Shown piece after piece: positions 52,324-61,911 of a stretch of 64,000 nucleotides of DNA. Numbering within the stretch: position 1 is the first letter of the stretch; every line of letters starts with the position of its first letter. The position numbers and the translations under genes were made by a program. Origin of the DNA: Paracoccaceae bacterium (GTDB lineage: Bacteria; Pseudomonadota; Alphaproteobacteria; Rhodobacterales; Rhodobacteraceae); contig JAAFAB010000002.1 of the NCBI GenBank assembly GCA_018222585.1, forward strand, positions 186,001 to 250,000, read 5' to 3'. A model generated the notes under the pieces. That model was given only the letters and a program-made list of their open reading frames with translations, did not search any database and was not told where the DNA came from.

Positions 52324-52848
52324 ATGTGGGTCTTCGGCTACGGATCGCTGCTCTGGAAACCCGGCTTCGCGCCGGCCGAGGCGGTGGTCGCCCACCTGGC
52401 AGGCTACCGGCGCTCCTTCTGCATGACCTCGATCCATCATCGCGGCTCAGAGGCCGAACCGGGGCTGGTGCTGGCGCTGGACGAGGAAACCGGCGCGGCC
52501 TGCACCGGGCTGGCCTTGCGCGCCGCCGACGACGAGGCCGACAAGGTGCTGGCCTACCTGCGCGAGCGCGAGCTGATCTCCTCGGCTTATGTCGAGCGCC
52601 ACGTGTTGCTGGAGCTCGCCGACGGGCGGCAGATCGAGGCGCTGGCCTATGTGATCGACCCGCATCACCGGCAATATTGCGGCGGCCTGCCGCTGGAAGA
52701 GCAGGCGCAGATCATCGCCCGTGCCCATGGCGGCATGGGGCCGAACGCGGAATATCTGCTCAACACCGCGGCGCATCTGGAAGAGCTGGGGCTGGGCGAC
52801 GAAGAATTGACCTGGCTGGCCGCGAGGGTGCGCAATTTGCGCGGATAA
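52324..52848 (+). CDS. ChaC-family gamma-glutamylcyclotransferase
   Basis: This 174-residue protein starts WVFGYGSLLWKPGF, the ChaC substrate loop, with YRRSFCMTSIHHRG and LAYVIDPHHRQYCGGLPLEEQAQIIARAHG-type blocks; the catalytic Glu is expected in YLRERELI (about 79-86). ChaC enzymes cleave glutathione to 5-oxoproline and Cys-Gly. It is divergent from the DUF2125 gene across 65 bases. Confidence 0.93.
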   Translation: MWVFGYGSLLWKPGFAPAEAVVAHLAGYRRSFCMTSIHHRGSEAEPGLVLALDEETGAACTGLALRAADDEADKVLAYLRERELISSAYVERHVLLELADGRQIEALAYVIDPHHRQYCGGLPLEEQAQIIARAHGGMGPNAEYLLNTAAHLEELGLGDEELTWLAARVRNLRG

Positions 52849-52914
52849 GCCCTTTTTCTTCAAGGCGAAACACCCTAGAGTCCGGGCAACGAAACCACAT
52901 CCGGGACCGTCCTG

Positions 52915-54096
52915 ATGGCTCATAGTGAGAGCGAGGCCGCTCCGCAGTTTTCCCAGCCGATCCGCCAGATTCTGCTGATGCTCGTTGTCCTCGGGCTCTG
53001 CGCCGTGGGAACGGTCTTCGTCGGGCCCAGCCTGTTGCCGGTCTTCGAGGCGAACCCCTACCTGAACGGCTTCATCGCCTTCGTCTTCTTCATCGGCGTG
53101 CTGGCCTGCTTCTGGCAGGTGGCGCAGCTGATTTCCTCGGTGCGCTGGATCGAACGCTTTGCCCAGACGCGCGATGGCGATGCGGCGGGGCGCGCGCCGC
53201 GCCTGCTGACGCCGCTGGCCACCCTGCTGGGGCGCAGCGACCGGCGGATGCAGATCTCCTCGACCTCGGCGACCTCGATCCTCGATTCCGTCGCCACCCG
53301 GATCGACGAGGCGCGCGAGATCACCCGCTACCTGACCTCGCTGCTGATCTTCCTCGGCCTGCTCGGCACCTTCTACGGCCTCGCCACCACCGTGCCCGCC
53401 GTCGTCGACACGATCCGCTCGCTGGCGCCGCAGGACGGCGAGGCGGGGACCTCGGTCTTCAACCGGCTGATGACCGGCCTCGAGGCGCAGCTTGGCGGCA
53501 TGGGCGTGGCCTTTGCCTCGTCGCTGATCGGCCTTGCCGGCTCGCTCGTCGTCGGGTTGCTGGAACTGTTCGCCGGCCATGGCCAGAACCGCTTCTACCG
53601 CGAGCTGGAAGAATGGATGTCGACCATCACCCGGCTGGGCCTGTCGGACAACGAGGAAGGCACCAGCGATTCCATGCTGGTGACGGTGCTCGACAACATG
53701 GGCGAGCAGATGGCCCGCCTGCAGGAGATGTTCGTCCGCTCGGATGCGGCGCGTGCCGAGGTGGACACCAAGCTGTCGACCCTGGCCGATACCATCGAGC
53801 GGCTGACCGACCGGATGGCGGCCCAGAACAATTCCTCCAGCCAGACCGCCGACGCGATGATGCGCCTGGCCGATCAGCAGGAAGCCCTGCTGGAGAAGCT
53901 GATGGAGCAGGGCCTGGCGGAAGGGCTGGACGCCGAGAGCAGGATGCGCCTCCGCTCGATGGATGTGCAATTGCTGCGCATCCTGGAAGAGATCAGCGCC
54001 GGCCGCCACGAGACCATGGCCGAGTTGCGCACCGATATCGCCGCCCTGTCGCGGCTGCTGACCCACTCGCGCTCGCACGCGGAACGGGACGGCTGA
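52915..54096 (+). CDS. MotA/TolQ/ExbB-type stator subunit with coiled-coil tail
   Basis: This 393-residue membrane protein has four hydrophobic segments (about 19-41, 51-73, 138-165, 190-219). The third carries LIFLGLLGTFYGLATT, the MotA/TolQ/ExbB signature. A cytoplasmic loop (about 74-137) and a long C-terminal helical region (about 230-390, e.g. EEISAGRHETMAELRTDI) follow. Proteins of this fold form pentamers around a dimer of a MotB/ExbD-type subunit and use the proton gradient. The partner is the next gene, 3 bases downstream. It is longer than TolQ (about 230) and resembles relatives annotated ExbB in Rhodobacterales. Confidence 0.88.
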   Translation: MAHSESEAAPQFSQPIRQILLMLVVLGLCAVGTVFVGPSLLPVFEANPYLNGFIAFVFFIGVLACFWQVAQLISSVRWIERFAQTRDGDAAGRAPRLLTPLATLLGRSDRRMQISSTSATSILDSVATRIDEAREITRYLTSLLIFLGLLGTFYGLATTVPAVVDTIRSLAPQDGEAGTSVFNRLMTGLEAQLGGMGVAFASSLIGLAGSLVVGLLELFAGHGQNRFYRELEEWMSTITRLGLSDNEEGTSDSMLVTVLDNMGEQMARLQEMFVRSDAARAEVDTKLSTLADTIERLTDRMAAQNNSSSQTADAMMRLADQQEALLEKLMEQGLAEGLDAESRMRLRSMDVQLLRILEEISAGRHETMAELRTDIAALSRLLTHSRSHAERDG

Positions 54097-54099
54097 CCC

Positions 54100-56676
54100 A
54101 TGGCCCTGACCCGCAGATCCGGCGCCCGGCTGCAGGCCAATATCTGGCCCGGCTTCGTCGACGCGATGACCGGGCTGCTGATGGTGCTGATGTTCGTTCT
54201 GACCATCTTCATGGTGGTGCAGTACACCCTGCAGGAGACGATCACCGGGCAGGAAAACGAGTTGGACGACCTGACCGCCGACCTCGCCGCCCTGTCGCAG
54301 GCCCTCGGTCTGGAACGCGACCGCTCGGCCCGACTGACCGAGGAGGTCGGCACCCTGAACGCCACGCTGGACGACCGCCAGCAGAGGCTGGACCAGCAGA
54401 CGGCGCTGATTGCCTCGCTGACCCAGCAACGGGACGAGGCGCGCGCCGGGCTGGCGGATGCCAATGCGCGGATCACTGACTTCGAGGCCCAGGTTTCGGG
54501 CCTGCTGGCGCAACGTGACGACGCCCGTGCCCAGGTCGCCGATCTGCAAAGCGAACAGCAGCGCCTGATCGGCGAGCAGGAGGCCCTGCAGCTGGCCCTG
54601 TCGCAGGCGCGCAGCGAGATCAGCGATCAGGAAGAGCAGGCCCGGCTGGCCGCCGCCCGTCGCGAGGCCCTGGAAGCGCTGGTCGAAAGCCTGCGGACCG
54701 AACGCGACGACGCCCGCAGCCTTGGCGCCGGTCTGACGGCGCAGGTCGACGACCTGGAAAGCCAGCTCTCCGAGGAAGAAGCCGCGCGGATCGCCGAGGC
54801 TGCCGCCGCCGAGGCCCTGCGCGAACGGCTGAAGGACTCGCAGGACGAGCTGACCGCGATGACCCTGGCGCTGGAAGAGCAGCGCCGGCAGGCCGAAGAG
54901 ACGCTGACCCAGCTTGCCGCCGCCGAGGCCGCGGCCGATGACCTCGACGAGCGCCTGATGGCCGCTCTGCTGGCCCGCGACGAGGCCACGGCCCAGGCGG
55001 GACAGACCTCGGACGAGTTGGCGCGCACGCAGCAGCGCCTGGCCGAGGCCGAAGAGGGGCGTCAGGCCAGTTTTGGCCAGCTCTCGCGGCTGGAGGCGGC
55101 ACTGGCGGATGCCCTGGCAGATGTCGAGGACCGCGAATCGAAGCTGGCCGAGATGGAGGCGCGGCTTGGCGTACTGGAGCGCGCGCTGAGTGGGGCCGAG
55201 GGGGACCGCGATTCTGCGCGCTCGCAGCTGGCGACCCTGCGCGAAGATCTCTCGGAGGCGCAGGCCGCGACGGACACCGCCCTTGCCCGGGCCGACCGCG
55301 CAGAGGCCGCAACCGAGGCCACCCGCGAGGAGATGCAGGCCGAGATCGACCGCCTGCGCGCCGAGGCCGCCGCACGCGAAGCCGAGCTGACGGCGCGACT
55401 GGATGCCGCCGAGGAACAGACCGATGGCCAGATCGACGCGCTGGAACAGGTGCGCGTGCGGATCGCCGCGCTGGAGGCCGCGCTGGCCCGGGCCGAGGAA
55501 GAGAAGACCGGCCTCTCGGACCGCCTGAGCGCCGCGCTGGAAAGCGAGAACCAGGCCGAGGCGCTGGCCGCCGACAAGCAGGCGCTGGAGGCCGACATGG
55601 CCCGCCTGCAGGACACGGCCGAGGCGCGTCAGGCGACGATCGGCGAGTTGCAACAGAAGCTGCGCGCCCTGGAAGCCACCTTGACCCGTACCCAGACACA
55701 GCTGACCGAGGGCGAGACACGGCACAGCGAGGAACTGGCCTCGATCCAGCGCCGCCTGGCCGAGGCACTGGCCGCAAAGGAGGCCGCCGAAAGCGCCTCG
55801 ACCGACCGCGAGGAACTGCGCCGGCAGCTGGCGGCGGCACTGGCGGCGAAGATCAGGGCCGAGGAGGACGCAGCGGCGCAGCTGTCCGAGGCCGAGAAAC
55901 GGCAGATCCTGCTGAGTCAGGCCAACCGTGCGCTGGAAGAGGAAGAGGCGCAGAGCGCCGAGGCCGCGCGCCGGTCCACCTTGCTCAATCAGCAGGTGGC
56001 GGCGCTGCGCACGCAACTGGCCTCTCTGCAATCGCTGCTGGATGACTACAAGGACCGCGAGGCGGCCAGCCAGGTGCAGATCGAAAGCCTGGGCCAGGAT
56101 CTGAACTCGGCCCTGGCGCGCGCCGCAGCGCTGGAACGTAAGGAGCGCCAGCGTGCCGAGGAGGAGGCCCGCCGCCTGGCAGCCGAGGCGCGGCGGCTGG
56201 AGGCCGAGAAGCAGGAGTTGTCGCAGTACCGTTCGGACTTCTTCGGACGGATGCGCCAGATCCTTGCCGGGCAGGATGGCGTGCGCATCGTCGGGGACCG
56301 CTTCGTCTTCTCCTCCGAGGTGCTCTTTGCGCCGGCCCGCGCGCAACTTTCGCCCGAGGGGCGTGAGCAGATCGCCCAGATCGCCGGGATCCTGCGCCAG
56401 GTGGCCTCGGAGATCCCCGAGGGCATCGACTGGATCATCCGGGTCGACGGGCATACCGACAAGGTGCCGCTGTCCGGCGGCGGCGAGTTTGCCGACAACT
56501 GGGAGCTGTCGCAGGCCCGCGCCCTGTCGGTCGTGCGCTACATGATCGAGCTGGGGATCAGCCCGCGCAACCTGTCGGCGAACGGTTTCGGGGAATTCCA
56601 GCCCATCGAGGAGGGCGACAGCCCTGCCGCGCTGGCCGCCAACCGGCGTATCGAGCTGAAGCTGACCGAACGCTAG
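54100..56676 (+). CDS. MotB/OmpA-type protein with very long coiled coil
   Basis: This 858-residue protein has one membrane helix at about 17-41, WPGFVDAMTGLLMVLMFVLT, with an Asp at its start where MotB/ExbD carry the proton-binding Asp. Residues about 45-710 are an almost continuous Ala/Glu/Arg/Leu-rich heptad pattern. The C-terminal OmpA-like domain (about 728-858) holds VDGHTDKVPLSGGGEFADNWELSQARALSVV, the peptidoglycan-binding signature. Topology places the coiled coil in the periplasm. It pairs with the MotA-like subunit and has a role I cannot name. Its stop codon shares CTAG with the convergent M23 gene. Confidence 0.88.
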   Translation: MALTRRSGARLQANIWPGFVDAMTGLLMVLMFVLTIFMVVQYTLQETITGQENELDDLTADLAALSQALGLERDRSARLTEEVGTLNATLDDRQQRLDQQTALIASLTQQRDEARAGLADANARITDFEAQVSGLLAQRDDARAQVADLQSEQQRLIGEQEALQLALSQARSEISDQEEQARLAAARREALEALVESLRTERDDARSLGAGLTAQVDDLESQLSEEEAARIAEAAAAEALRERLKDSQDELTAMTLALEEQRRQAEETLTQLAAAEAAADDLDERLMAALLARDEATAQAGQTSDELARTQQRLAEAEEGRQASFGQLSRLEAALADALADVEDRESKLAEMEARLGVLERALSGAEGDRDSARSQLATLREDLSEAQAATDTALARADRAEAATEATREEMQAEIDRLRAEAAAREAELTARLDAAEEQTDGQIDALEQVRVRIAALEAALARAEEEKTGLSDRLSAALESENQAEALAADKQALEADMARLQDTAEARQATIGELQQKLRALEATLTRTQTQLTEGETRHSEELASIQRRLAEALAAKEAAESASTDREELRRQLAAALAAKIRAEEDAAAQLSEAEKRQILLSQANRALEEEEAQSAEAARRSTLLNQQVAALRTQLASLQSLLDDYKDREAASQVQIESLGQDLNSALARAAALERKERQRAEEEARRLAAEARRLEAEKQELSQYRSDFFGRMRQILAGQDGVRIVGDRFVFSSEVLFAPARAQLSPEGREQIAQIAGILRQVASEIPEGIDWIIRVDGHTDKVPLSGGGEFADNWELSQARALSVVRYMIELGISPRNLSANGFGEFQPIEEGDSPAALAANRRIELKLTER

Positions 56677-57656
56677 TCGGCGCGGATCTGGACCGCGCCG
56701 GTTTTTTGGGAAATGACCTCTCCGTCGCGGATCAGGGCCGCTCGGCCGGTGTAGAGACCCGGCGGCAAGGGCTGACGCAGCCGCTTGCCGGTGGCCCGGA
56801 ACAGCTGGGCCTGGGTCCTCTCCAGGGTGACATCCTGCGCGGTCCATGGCCCGTCGGGCGCGCGGATCTCGAGGCGCAGCACGTCGCCCTCGCGGATGCC
56901 GAAGGCGAAGGCCCAGAGCACCAGCGCCGGCGCATCCCGGGGCAGGGACCTGCGGTCCGCCGTGCCGGCCCTGACGGCATCGAACGTCGGCACCGCGTCT
57001 AGAAACCCGAGCGAGATCAATCCGCCCGGCGTGTAGGCCAGCGGCTCGGCCCAGAGCGGTGCGCCCTGCGGGGCGCAGCCCTCGGCGCCCTCGGGGGCAA
57101 AGGGATCCACGTCCTTCCCGTCCTTGCGGAGCGAGAGATGCAGGTGGGGAAACTGGCTGCGCCCGGAGAGCCCGACAAGGCCGAGCATGGTACCCGTCTC
57201 GACCCGCTGACCTTCGCGAACCAGGACCGAACCCTGGCGCATGTGGCAGTACTGTGTGACCCAGCCCGCCCCGTGGTCGATCACCACGCCGTTGCCGCAG
57301 TCGCGTCCGTCAATGCGGGCCTCTTCGTCGGGGTCGTAGCGGCGGTCGATCATCCCGTCGCGCTGCCCGGTGACCCGCCCGGGGGCGGCGGCGCGGACGG
57401 GGACACCGGCCTGCATGGCGGCGAGGGAGGGCAGGGCGAAGTCGGTGCCCCGGTGGCCGTCATAGGAGAGGGGGCCGCAGGTGAAATCCCGCGCGCCGGG
57501 GCCGGGATCATGGTCGACATGGTTCTGCAGGAAGCAGTCGCGTCCCGGGGTGCAGTCCAGGGGCAGCGCCAGGCGCAGGTCGTCCTCGTTGGCCCGCAGC
57601 AGGCCCGCGGAAAGAAGGAGGCTCAGGAGAGCGACAGGCGCGAAGCGGCAGAACAT
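56673..57656 (-). CDS. M23-family metallopeptidase
   Basis: This 327-residue protein has a signal peptide (LLSLLLSAGLLRA) and an M23 (LytM) domain at about 60-195: YDGHRGTDFALPSLAAMQAGVPVRAAAPGRV with the HxxxD metal ligands, and HLHLSLRKDG near 170, so both zinc-binding motifs are intact. It should cleave peptidoglycan peptides in the periplasm. A C-terminal beta-domain (about 235-325) follows. The ATG at 57656 gives the signal peptide; the frame stays open upstream. It faces the coiled-coil protein, ending in a shared CTAG. Confidence 0.9.
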   Translation of the reverse strand: MFCRFAPVALLSLLLSAGLLRANEDDLRLALPLDCTPGRDCFLQNHVDHDPGPGARDFTCGPLSYDGHRGTDFALPSLAAMQAGVPVRAAAPGRVTGQRDGMIDRRYDPDEEARIDGRDCGNGVVIDHGAGWVTQYCHMRQGSVLVREGQRVETGTMLGLVGLSGRSQFPHLHLSLRKDGKDVDPFAPEGAEGCAPQGAPLWAEPLAYTPGGLISLGFLDAVPTFDAVRAGTADRRSLPRDAPALVLWAFAFGIREGDVLRLEIRAPDGPWTAQDVTLERTQAQLFRATGKRLRQPLPPGLYTGRAALIRDGEVISQKTGAVQIRAD

Positions 57657-57731
57657 CGGGGACTCCGGGCGAGGTGTCGCAGTCGGACGGGGGGCCGGGC
57701 CGTCAGGGGCAGGGGCCTCTACGTAGAAGGA

Positions 57732-57754
57732 GGGGCGGGGAAAATCCCCGCCCC
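57732..57754. terminator. GC hairpin after clpA
   Basis: A perfect 10-bp stem GGGGCGGGGA / TCCCCGCCCC encloses AAA, beyond the clpA stop and before the M23 gene start. No U tract follows on the minus strand. Confidence 0.4.
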
Positions 57755-57782
57755 GCAACGATGTCGAGCTGGCTGCAGCCGA

Positions 57783-60116
57783 TCAGTCGGCCGTCAGCAG
57801 CGGTGGCTTGTTGCCCGACAGGCGCAGCTTGTCCGGCCCCGAGATCTGCAGGTCCAGCGCGCCGTTCTTCACCGCGACCCGGACCACGCCGCCCTTGGCA
57901 AGCTTGCCGAACAGCAGTTCCTCGGCCAGGGGCTTCTTGATGTGCTCCTGGATGACGCGGCCGAGCGGGCGGGCGCCCATCTTGTCGTCGTAGCCCTTGT
58001 CCGCCAGCCATTCGGCAGCGGGGCGGGTCAGTTCGATCGACACGCCACGATCCAGCAACTGCGCTTCAAGCTGGAGGACGAACTTCTCGACCACCTGCAG
58101 GATGGTATCCTTGGGCAGCGGCTGGAAGCTGATCACGGCGTCCAGGCGGTTGCGGAACTCGGGCGTGAACGTGCGCTCGATGGCGGCGGTATCCTCGCCC
58201 TCGCGGCGGTCACGACCGAAGCCGATGGCCGACTTGGCCTGTTCGGTGGCGCCCGCGTTGGAGGTCATGATCAGGATCACGTTGCGGAAGTTCACCGTGC
58301 GCCCGTTGTGATCGGTCAGCTGGCCGTGGTCCATCACCTGCAGCAGGATGTTGTAGACATCCGGGTGCGCCTTCTCGATCTCGTCGAGCAGCAGCACGCA
58401 ATGCGGATGCTGGTCGACGCCATCGGTCAGCAAGCCGCCCTGGTCGAAGCCGACATAGCCCGGAGGGGCGCCGATCAGGCGGCTGACCGCGTGTTTCTCC
58501 ATGTACTCGGACATGTCGAAGCGCAGCAGTTCCACGCCCAGCGTATCCGCCAGCTGCTTGGCCACCTCGGTCTTGCCGACGCCCGTGGGGCCGGCGAAGA
58601 GGTAATTGCCGATCGGCTTCTCGGGTTCGCGCAGGCCCGCACGGGCCAGCTTGATCGCCGAGGAGAGCGCCACGATGGCATCGTCCTGGCCGAAGACCAC
58701 GCGCTTGAGCGAGCCTTCCAGATCCTTCAGCACCTCGGCGTCGTCCTTGGTGACGTTCTTCGGCGGGATGCGGGCGATCTTGGCGACGACGGCTTCGATC
58801 TCCTTCACGCCGATGGTCTTGCGGCGCTTGCTTTCCGACAGCAGGTGCTGCGCCGCGCCAGCCTCATCGATGACGTCGATGGCCTTGTCGGGCAGTTTGC
58901 GGTCGTTGATGTAGCGCGCCGAAAGCTCGACCGCCGTCTTCACCGCGTCATTGGTGTACTTGATGCCGTGGTGTTCCTCGAAATAGGGCTTCAGGCCGCG
59001 CAGGATCTTCACCGCGTCCTCGACCGAGGGCTCGTTCACGTCGATCTTCTGGAACCGGCGGCTGAGGGCGCGGTCCTTCTCGAAGTGCTGGCGGAACTCC
59101 TTGTAGGTGGTCGAGCCCATGCACCGCAGCTTGCCGCCGGCCAGCGCCGGTTTCAGCAGGTTCGAGGCATCCATCGCCCCGCCCGAGGTGGCGCCGGCGC
59201 CGATCACCGTGTGAATCTCGTCGATGAAGAGGACGGCATCGGGATGCGCCTCAAGCTCGCTCACCACGGCCTTCAGCCGTTCCTCGAAGTCACCGCGATA
59301 GCGGGTGCCGGCCAGCAGCGCGCCCATGTCGAGCGAGAAGATGACCGTGTTCGACAGGATCTCGGGCGTTTCGCCCTGGATGATCTTGCGCGCCAGGCCC
59401 TCGGCGATGGCGGTCTTGCCGACGCCCGGGTCGCCGACCAGCAGCGGGTTGTTCTTGCGCCGGCGGCAAAGCACCTGGATGCAGCGTTCAACCTCGTGGC
59501 CGCGCCCGATCAGGGGATCGACCTCGCCTTCACGCGCCTTGGCGTTCAGGTTGACGCAATACTTGTCGAGCGCGGATTCCTTGCCGTCGCCCTCGGGCTG
59601 GGCCGAGGCGGGACCGGAGGCGCGCTTCTGCTCTTCCTCGGCGCCCGATACGGGGCGGCTTTCGCCGTAGGCCGGGTCCTTGGCGACGCCATGGGCGATG
59701 AAGTTCACCGCGTCGTAGCGGGTCATGTCCTGCTCCTGCAGGAAATAGGCCGCGTTCGATTCGCGTTCGGCGAAGATGGCGACCAGCACGTTGGCCCCGG
59801 TCACCTCGGTGCGGCCGGAGCTTTGCACGTGGATGGCGGCGCGCTGGATGACACGCTGGAAGGCGGCCGTCGGAACCGCCTCGGATCCGTCGATGTCGGT
59901 GACGAGATTCGCCAGCTCCTCGTCGACGAATTCGACCAGGGTCTGGCGCAGTTCTTCGGTGTCCACCGAACAGGCTTTCATCACCCGGGCGGCGTCCGGC
60001 TCGTCTATCAGGGCCAGCAGCAGGTGTTCCAGCGTGGCGAATTCATGGTGCCGGGCGTTGGCCAGCGCCAGGGCCGCGTGGATCGCCTGTTCCAGGGTGG
60101 TCGAGAATGAAGGCAC
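57783..60116 (-). CDS. clpA: ATP-dependent Clp protease ATP-binding subunit ClpA
   Basis: This 777-residue AAA+ unfoldase has a Clp N-domain (about 1-145), a first ATPase module with GDPGVGKTAIAEGL Walker A and FIDEIHTVIGAGA, and a second with FAGPTGVGKTEVAKQLA and LLDEIEKAHPDVYNILLQVMD. The ClpP-binding IGF-type loop is represented by KSAIGFG. No middle coiled coil is present, which separates it from ClpB. It feeds substrates to ClpP. The start is a GTG at 60116 with AAGGAG upstream. ClpS and ClpP genes are not in the window. Confidence 0.97.
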   Translation of the reverse strand: MPSFSTTLEQAIHAALALANARHHEFATLEHLLLALIDEPDAARVMKACSVDTEELRQTLVEFVDEELANLVTDIDGSEAVPTAAFQRVIQRAAIHVQSSGRTEVTGANVLVAIFAERESNAAYFLQEQDMTRYDAVNFIAHGVAKDPAYGESRPVSGAEEEQKRASGPASAQPEGDGKESALDKYCVNLNAKAREGEVDPLIGRGHEVERCIQVLCRRRKNNPLLVGDPGVGKTAIAEGLARKIIQGETPEILSNTVIFSLDMGALLAGTRYRGDFEERLKAVVSELEAHPDAVLFIDEIHTVIGAGATSGGAMDASNLLKPALAGGKLRCMGSTTYKEFRQHFEKDRALSRRFQKIDVNEPSVEDAVKILRGLKPYFEEHHGIKYTNDAVKTAVELSARYINDRKLPDKAIDVIDEAGAAQHLLSESKRRKTIGVKEIEAVVAKIARIPPKNVTKDDAEVLKDLEGSLKRVVFGQDDAIVALSSAIKLARAGLREPEKPIGNYLFAGPTGVGKTEVAKQLADTLGVELLRFDMSEYMEKHAVSRLIGAPPGYVGFDQGGLLTDGVDQHPHCVLLLDEIEKAHPDVYNILLQVMDHGQLTDHNGRTVNFRNVILIMTSNAGATEQAKSAIGFGRDRREGEDTAAIERTFTPEFRNRLDAVISFQPLPKDTILQVVEKFVLQLEAQLLDRGVSIELTRPAAEWLADKGYDDKMGARPLGRVIQEHIKKPLAEELLFGKLAKGGVVRVAVKNGALDLQISGPDKLRLSGNKPPLLTAD

Positions 60117-60188
60117 TGTGGTGCTCCTTTTCGATCTGTGGCGGAGCGGGGAGTGGGCCCCAGTTCCAACCATGGCCTCTTAGTCTTA

Positions 60189-60217
60189 AAGTTTGGTCGA
60201 TCCTGACCGCTCTTCAA
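60189..60217 (-). promoter_or_regulatory. Possible promoter of clpA
   Basis: On the minus strand TTGAAG (60217-60212) and AAACTT (60194-60189) are 17 bases apart; CTTGAA at the -35 resembles the RpoH-type element of alphaproteobacteria. The -10 is weak. Confidence 0.35.
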
Positions 60218-60284
60218 GGGTTTTCTGCGACCGCCCGATCACATTTCGCGGCCCGGCCCCGCAGAATCATCCTCAAACGGTGAT

Positions 60285-61055
60285 TCAGAAGGCGTCCTTG
60301 CGGCGACGGATCTCGGCGAAGACCTCGGCGGGATCGGCCCCCTGCAGGCCCATGTTGGCCGCGACACCGGGTTGATCGGCGCGCAGGAAGGGGTTGGTGG
60401 CCAGTTCTTCGGAAAGCAGTGACGGAACGGTCGGCCGTCCTGCGGCCCGTGCGGCCTCGACGGCGTCTAAACGGGATATAAGCGCGGAATTCTCCGGTTC
60501 AATCGTCCGGGCGAATTTCGCATTGGCCAGGGTGTACTCGTGCCCCGAGCAGATCTTGGTGCGCGCCGGCAGGGCGGCCAGCTTGCGCAGGCTTTCGTAC
60601 ATCTGCGGGAAAGTCCCTTCGAAGACACGGCCGCAGCCGAAGGCCATCAGGCTGTCGGCGGTGAAGGCGATGTCGCTGTCGGGGAAGTGGAAGGCCAGGT
60701 GGCCGAGGGTATGGCCCGAGACGTCCAGCACCTGCCCCTGTTCGCCGCCCAGGCACAGCCGGTCGCCCTCTTCGACGGCCACGTCGAGCTTCGGCAGCCG
60801 GTGCTGGTCGGCCTTGCCGCCGGTGACCCGGGCCTCGGGGTGGGCGGCGAGGATCTGGGGCAGGCCCTGGACGTGGTCGTCGTGGTGGTGGGTCAGCCAG
60901 ACATGGGTCAGGGTCCAGCCGCGCGTCTCCAGCGCCGCCAGGATCGGCGCCGCCTCGGGCACGTCGACCAGCGCGGTCTCGCCGGATTTCTCATCGTGCA
61001 GGAGGTAGGCGTAGTTGTCGGACAGACAGGGGATGGTGACGAGGGCGAGAGCCAT
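60285..61055 (-). CDS. gloB: Hydroxyacylglutathione hydrolase (glyoxalase II)
   Basis: This 256-residue metallo-beta-lactamase-fold enzyme has [11 protein letters not shown] (THxHxDH), [30 protein letters not shown] and [13 protein letters not shown], the full glyoxalase II set. It hydrolyses S-lactoylglutathione to lactate and glutathione. I chose the ATG at 61055, as AAGGAA then lies 7 bases upstream; an ATG two codons earlier is too close to it. It is divergent from the methyltransferase gene. Confidence 0.96.
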   Translation of the reverse strand: MALALVTIPCLSDNYAYLLHDEKSGETALVDVPEAAPILAALETRGWTLTHVWLTHHHDDHVQGLPQILAAHPEARVTGGKADQHRLPKLDVAVEEGDRLCLGGEQGQVLDVSGHTLGHLAFHFPDSDIAFTADSLMAFGCGRVFEGTFPQMYESLRKLAALPARTKICSGHEYTLANAKFARTIEPENSALISRLDAVEAARAAGRPTVPSLLSEELATNPFLRADQPGVAANMGLQGADPAEVFAEIRRRKDAF

Positions 61056-61115
61056 GGTCATTTCCTTCGCACTTGCTATTGTTGGAGAGTGAAACCGATC
61101 GCGGGGCGGCTTGCA

Positions 61116-61877
61116 ATGCACCTGGATGTTCAGGATCTGCGCAATTTCTACTACCGCTCGACCCTCGGTCGCGCGGCCCAGGCCAATATTCGCGGGCGAT
61201 TGCTGCAGTTCTGGCCCGAAGCCCAGGGCCAGACCGTGCTGGGCTACGGTTTTGCAGTCCCGCTGTTGCGCCCCTACCTGCCCGATGCAAGACGCGTCAT
61301 CGCCCTGATGCCGGCGCCGCAGGGGGTGATGCCCTGGCCGGCGGCGATGCCCAATGTCTCGGTCCTGTGCGAGGAAACCGTCTGGCCCGTGGACACCGGC
61401 ATGGTGGACAAGCTGGTGGTGATGCACGGCCTTGAAACCTCCGAGCGGCCTTCGGACCTGCTGGAGGAGTGTTTTCGCGTGCTGGGGCCGGGGGGCAAGG
61501 CGCTGTTCATCGTGCCGCACCGTTCGGGCCTGTGGTCACGGTCGGACCGCACGCCCTTCGGCTACGGGCGCCCCTACAGCCAGGGCCAGCTGGAAGCGCA
61601 GCTGAAGCGGCACAGCTTCCTGCCGGAACGGCATCAGCATACGCTCTACCAGCCGCCCTCGGCGCGGCGCTTCTGGCGCAAGACGGCGCGGTTCTGGGAA
61701 AGCTTCGGCGGCCATGTCTCGGCGGTGCTGTCGGGCGGCGTGCTGATGGTCGAGGCCAGCAAGCGGGTGCAGGCCCCCACGGGACCGGGCGAACGGGTGC
61801 GCGCCAAATCCGGTCTGCGGGTGCTGGAAGGGCTGACCGCGCCGAAGCCCGAGACGGCCCGGGCCCGCAGAAGCTGA
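61116..61877 (+). CDS. Class I SAM-dependent methyltransferase
   Basis: This 253-residue protein begins [25 protein letters not shown] and has [26 protein letters not shown], a variant of the SAM-binding motif I, and [39 protein letters not shown] (motifs post-II and III). It belongs to the type 11 family. The methyl acceptor is unknown. The location divergent from gloB recurs in Rhodobacterales. A GTG at 61089 would extend it by 9 residues. The C-terminal tail (about 215-253) is basic. Confidence 0.85.
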   Translation: MHLDVQDLRNFYYRSTLGRAAQANIRGRLLQFWPEAQGQTVLGYGFAVPLLRPYLPDARRVIALMPAPQGVMPWPAAMPNVSVLCEETVWPVDTGMVDKLVVMHGLETSERPSDLLEECFRVLGPGGKALFIVPHRSGLWSRSDRTPFGYGRPYSQGQLEAQLKRHSFLPERHQHTLYQPPSARRFWRKTARFWESFGGHVSAVLSGGVLMVEASKRVQAPTGPGERVRAKSGLRVLEGLTAPKPETARARRS

Positions 61878-61911
61878 CGGCCCGGGACCGGGGGCAGGCG
61901 GGGCCAAAGGC

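Noticed and set aside
52915-56676. Zorya anti-phage system
   Set aside because: The A and B subunits resemble ZorA/ZorB in layout, but no ZorC, ZorD or ZorE-like genes are nearby and the neighbourhood is housekeeping. I keep it as a stator-like pair only.
52447-56847. Open frame of about 1466 codons on the minus strand opposite the stator genes
   Set aside because: Its Leu/Gln/Arg/Gly repeats arise from the reverse complement of the Ala/Glu-rich coiled coil. No start site, no family resemblance.
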